From NCBI RefSeq assembly GCF_022965805.1, contig NC_133104.1:36810682-36874681 (forward strand): a stretch of 64,000 nucleotides of DNA, given 5' to 3'. The notes under the pieces were generated by a model that ran no database searches, was not told the origin of the DNA, and saw nothing but the letters and a program-made list of their open reading frames with translations. The translations under genes and the position numbers were made by a program. The DNA is from Primulina eburnea (lineage: Eukaryota; Streptophyta; Magnoliopsida; Lamiales; Gesneriaceae). This document shows positions 60,784-64,000 of this stretch, piece by piece; positions within the stretch are counted from its first letter, which is position 1; each line of letters starts with the position of its first letter.

Positions 60784-63222
60784 GTGAAGAAGAGGAGATG
60801 TATGATGTGCATATTTGATGAGAATAGGCGAGGTAGTAGAGTCGGAGGAGATACGTTGTTGAACATGGATCGTTATAGGAGATTTGATGAGGATAAGGGG
60901 TATAGAAGCCGGGAAGGGTATAGACTGAGTGGTACGAAGATGACAATTCCATTTTTCAGTGGGGAAGCCGATCCAAAGGTGTACCTTGAGTGGGAAGAGA
61001 GAATGGAGTGTGTATTTGAGAGACGGGAGGATTATACCGAAGCAATGAAGGTAAGACGAGCTTGCAGTGAGTTTACCGACCATGCTAGTACTTGGTGGGA
61101 TAAGTTAGTACTAGGTAGGAGACGATGTGGGCATGACCCTATAGTTACATGGGATGAGATGAAAATGGTGATGAGGAAGCAGTTTGTTCCAAATCACAAT
61201 GCTAGGAGGTGCGACTCGAGTGGTAGTCAGGGAATTGACTCGTGGGAGGAGTTCTTGACAGCCGCACGAAGGTCGAGTGGAGAGAAAAAGGTCATAACCA
61301 GACCGAAGTTGGTTTCGAAGCTTGAATATCAAGGTACATTTAAAAACTCAAATTCTCGTACTTGTGATATTATATGTTGTTGGTGTCTAGAGGTAGGACA
61401 TGATATTTATCATTGTCCGAATGAGGATATGAAGGTAGTAAATTCCACTTCCAACCTTGAAGCCGAACCTGTGGATGACTTGAATGTTGAGGTTGATACT
61501 TCAATCGTGTCTCATGCGAGTATTGAGTGTTGTGCTGTGGAGGGTGAGTTATTAGATGATGTGCAAGTTGTTTCTTTTGCTCCGCTGTCTACGAATGTCA
61601 TTTGTATTGACGAATCAATTTGTTATGAGTTGAGAGAAAAAGAAAATGAGATGGTCGAAAAAAAGAGTGATAAAAAAAGTGAGATGGCCCTCGATGAAAA
61701 AAAAGAGTTGTGTGAAAAAGAGGCCAAAGAAAAAGAAAAAGAAAAAGAAAAGAAATATAATTTGAAGGCCCAAAAGAGTGAAAAGAGTGAGGATGAGAGT
61801 TGTTTAATTTTGTATAAATCTCTCCAAGTACCTAGGTACAAAGATGAGATTTACATATCTAGTGATAATATAGCCGGATCAATCCCGAGCATCGTTATTT
61901 CTCATTTGCAGGGTTATGATGAAGTTATGATGAGGGGACGAGCAAATGTGGAAGGTGTAAAAATGCAATGGGCTGATCCATTTGGTGTTGAGAGCAATCA
62001 CCGTGAGGTAAGCATAGTTGCCCACGCAACAAGCATGAGGTATGATTTTAGTCCTTATCTTAATTCATTGTTGTGTTGTGCTCAAGAATTTGGGGTGAGT
62101 GTTGAAAGTGTGATGTCCAAATGGCCTAACTATGAGTTAACGATTTTGTCGAGGCATCACAAAATTGAGAGTGGTGATATATTGAATGGGCTAGATTCAA
62201 ATGTGATTGATTTTGAGTGTTCAAAGATTGTCAAGTTGATAAGGCTTTGTCATGGCAATGACTTGTGTGCAATTGAATTCAATTCATGTGATGAGTTGAA
62301 TGATTACATGGATAGTACATTTAATGTGTTCTATTTGCATGATTCTTACTTGTTTGATGATGGCTTTGGAAATAGCATGAATGAATGTAAGAATTTTTAT
62401 GTGCATAATGAGTACAATTTTAAGGAGAATAAATTCTTCATTCTATATTCATTGCATGAGTTATGTACTAGTGATGCATATAGTGGTGTTTTTATCTTTG
62501 ATAAAATGCATGATTATATGTGTTGGTTGCATATGAAGAGGTATGTTGAGTGGGATTGTGAGGCATGCATTGCATATAAGAGATTGACATTTTGCCTAGA
62601 TTCTTATATCATGCATGAACTATGTCTTATTCCTAGTGAGCTATGGTCGTACACGTGTATGGATTTCATTTTTGTGTTAACTAGGTCTAAGAAGGGGAGA
62701 AATTTAATTTTCGTGATGCTTAATGGTATTTTATCATTTGGTGCCATTTGTTATTTGATGTTTGGTCAAGTTGATGAGTTTGTAGGAAAGACAATGGTGA
62801 TGTTGGGAATTCCAGTGCTAAGGGAGCGGGCAAACGATAGCGTCTACAAACTTGAGCTTAGAGGTAAGCATGTTGATAATATCGTCCTTGTTATTACTAA
62901 CTTGCTTCGTTTTTGTGCAGGGGGGCAAGATTTGAGGACAAATCTTTTTGAAGAAGGGGAGTATGATGTGAATCTGGCCGGGCATGGTGTTCAAATTATT
63001 GATAAGCAAGGGAGAAGGGCTCGTGATGCATGGGAGCACGTTGGAAAGCCGAAGGAACATTATTCAAGCATTATTTTGAGGAACCGAGGCTGCACGGACC
63101 CGAGCACGGATCAGTACACGGGGTCCGTGTCCATTACATTTGAGGAAGAGAAACCCGAGTCTACACGGACCCGAGCACGGACCTGTGCACGGGGTCCGTG
63201 TCCATTGTTTTCCGGAGAGTAA
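60784..63222 (+). CDS. Gypsy-type Gag fused to degenerate pol remnant, 812 codons open
   Basis: Long uninterrupted frame. Residues ~52-140 are a retrotransposon Gag domain: MTIPFFSGEADPKVYLEWEE, HASTWWDKLVLGRR, TWDEMKMVMRKQFVPNH. Residues ~197-211 hold a CX2CX4HX4C knuckle (CCWCLEVGHDIYHC). Residues ~290-345 are a Lys/Glu-rich coil (EAKEKEKEKEKKYN). Residues ~580-660 echo gypsy integrase: HMKRYVEWDCEACIAYKR and SELWSYTCMDFIFVLTRSKK, without a convincing active site. No protease or RT could be found. Such Gag-only, large derivatives are typical of non-autonomous elements (TR-GAG) mobilised by relatives. The first ATG may be further upstream at 60,690 in another frame. The C-terminal part runs into a hairpin-repeat tract. 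Confidence 0.75.
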   Translation: MKKRRCMMCIFDENRRGSRVGGDTLLNMDRYRRFDEDKGYRSREGYRLSGTKMTIPFFSGEADPKVYLEWEERMECVFERREDYTEAMKVRRACSEFTDHASTWWDKLVLGRRRCGHDPIVTWDEMKMVMRKQFVPNHNARRCDSSGSQGIDSWEEFLTAARRSSGEKKVITRPKLVSKLEYQGTFKNSNSRTCDIICCWCLEVGHDIYHCPNEDMKVVNSTSNLEAEPVDDLNVEVDTSIVSHASIECCAVEGELLDDVQVVSFAPLSTNVICIDESICYELREKENEMVEKKSDKKSEMALDEKKELCEKEAKEKEKEKEKKYNLKAQKSEKSEDESCLILYKSLQVPRYKDEIYISSDNIAGSIPSIVISHLQGYDEVMMRGRANVEGVKMQWADPFGVESNHREVSIVAHATSMRYDFSPYLNSLLCCAQEFGVSVESVMSKWPNYELTILSRHHKIESGDILNGLDSNVIDFECSKIVKLIRLCHGNDLCAIEFNSCDELNDYMDSTFNVFYLHDSYLFDDGFGNSMNECKNFYVHNEYNFKENKFFILYSLHELCTSDAYSGVFIFDKMHDYMCWLHMKRYVEWDCEACIAYKRLTFCLDSYIMHELCLIPSELWSYTCMDFIFVLTRSKKGRNLIFVMLNGILSFGAICYLMFGQVDEFVGKTMVMLGIPVLRERANDSVYKLELRGKHVDNIVLVITNLLRFCAGGQDLRTNLFEEGEYDVNLAGHGVQIIDKQGRRARDAWEHVGKPKEHYSSIILRNRGCTDPSTDQYTGSVSITFEEEKPESTRTRARTCARGPCPLFSGE

Positions 63223-63278
63223 TTTTACAGAGCCTACACGGACCCTCACCCGGAGGCCTACACGGGGTCCGTGCCCTT
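63091..63278. repeat. Three tandem hairpin repeats (CACGGACC ... GGTCCGTG)
   Basis: Three units, at about 63,091-63,135, 63,161-63,206 and 63,233-63,278, each have TACACGGACCC (first unit TGCACGGACCC) on the left and ACGGGGTCCGTG on the right, so each can fold into a stem of at least seven pairs, and they recur every 70-72 bases. The first two lie at the end of the 812-codon frame, the third after its stop. Confidence 0.85.
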
Positions 63279-63299
63279 TAGTTTTGACGGAGAGTTATT

Positions 63300-64000
63300 T
63301 TCCTAAATAAGAGTTTTATTTATTTTGGTAACTAGATTTCATACCTTTTTGATTTGTAGTCAATATATAGACGAATTTTATTGATTGTAAAAAGAACATT
63401 GATTATTATTCATCTTTTATGATATTGAGAATTCTCTCAACACAAGCTTAAGTTTCGTTATAACTTTTGCGTTGTATCAAATCAAACTTATCAAAAGATT
63501 TATCTTTTGTGGCGTTTGTCAATCGAGTATCATGAGGGTTGCCCAGGGCGGGTTCTTTGGAGGTTCTCTTGAAACGCGATTGTTTATACTCGTGTTATTT
63601 GTTGCTAAACTCTTGCTAGTTTAGAGGTGAATATCACCCCTATCCATTACTTGTTTCAAAGATCGGGAAAACACACGAGTCTTGTTATCGTAATTGAATA
63701 GAGGGTGCGATTGTTTAGTCGTGTTTGCTATTTATTCGTATCAAGATTCACGTCAGAATAAAATCAGTATCAGTTTGTATATATTTAGTGCTGACTTGAT
63801 TCAATCATTTCGGTATATTTCGACGCCACCCTATGGATGAACTGATTATCTAAGAGCCATTCAATTGGAGATTACTGAAATAAGAATATCAAACTCTGAA
63901 CTCCGACCCAAGAAGAAATCATGAACCATGGCAATGCCAAGAAATAGAAATACATTCTTTTCGTTTCCCAGACTTGGAAAGCCAGAAAATTAGGCGAATA
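63300..64000 (+). other. 3' internal region of the gypsy-type element, no gene seen
   Basis: AT-rich at first, then mixed. No second LTR start (TGTAAGAACC) is found before the window edge. The last 150 bases (AAATCATGAACCATGGC, TTCCCAGACTTGGAAAGC) look different from the rest and may be flank or a further insertion. Confidence 0.4.

Noticed and set aside
1..64000. CRISPR arrays, operons, bacterial ribosome binding sites
   Set aside because: The sequence is plant nuclear DNA with introns and LTR retroelements; direct repeats found are microsatellites, LTRs or tandem duplications.

Overview
The window is nuclear DNA of a dicot plant. It has spliced plant genes with GT-AG introns (IQD, NDR1/HIN1-like, GT14, S-protein homologue), AT-rich intergenic DNA, and mostly nested plant LTR retrotransposons primed by initiator tRNA-Met. 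A dispersed GTGTGAGACGGTCTCAC repeat and the general repeat style suggest an asterid/lamiid, possibly Lamiales; this is inference only.

Layout. 1-3.26 kb: minus-strand Ty3/gypsy (chromovirus-like) pol remnant running off the left edge. 3.26-6.5 kb: minus-strand Ty1/copia remnant. 6.5-14.2 kb: gene-free DNA with a TA microsatellite, an inverted pair of repeat copies, a SINE-like piece and a decayed ~3 kb LTR. 14.7-15.1 kb: an S-protein homologue. 16.9-18.0 kb: an intronless GT14 glycosyltransferase. 19.0-23.2 kb: a copia element with both LTRs, its internal region broken. 23.6-24.4 kb: a LINE-type DUF4283/zinc-knuckle pseudogene. 25.2-30.5 kb: an IQ67-domain (IQD) gene whose six coding exons I joined into one 441-codon frame. 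32.15-32.92 kb: an NDR1/HIN1-like (LEA2) gene. 35.4-35.8 kb: a hAT-type MITE. 36.0-36.8 kb: a Cassandra-type TRIM carrying 5S rRNA-like sequence. 37.5-40.7 kb: copies of a ~0.4-0.5 kb repeat, two of them forming inverted arms around a second NHL gene at 39.5-40.2 kb. 40.7-56.6 kb: a deep nest, in which a copia relic is split by a minus-strand LTR that contains a copia LTR (itself carrying a 2,536-bp solo LTR with TSD AACGT) and a TIR-bounded unit holding a whole endogenous pararetrovirus. 58.2-64 kb: the 5' LTR, primer site and 812-codon gag/degenerate-pol frame of a gypsy-like element that runs to or beyond the right edge.

Most notable is 46,979-55,194. An about 7.9-kb caulimovirid genome (tRNA-Met primer site, small ORFs, coat protein, movement protein, protease-RT-RNase H, terminal ORF, promoter and poly(A) signals) has all major frames open. 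Capsid is encoded before movement protein, in separate, mostly overlapping cistrons. The viral unit is bounded by diverged ~135-bp inverted repeats starting GGGGAAATTG, flanked by a 9-bp direct repeat TTAAATTAA, i.e. it sits inside what looks like a Mutator-like element. How it got there (insertion into a MITE-like hairpin, or capture) cannot be decided from this sequence alone.

The cellular genes look unrelated in function: calmodulin-binding scaffold (IQD), membrane-anchored LEA2/NHL proteins, Golgi glycosyltransferase and secreted S-protein. Nothing suggests a functional cluster.
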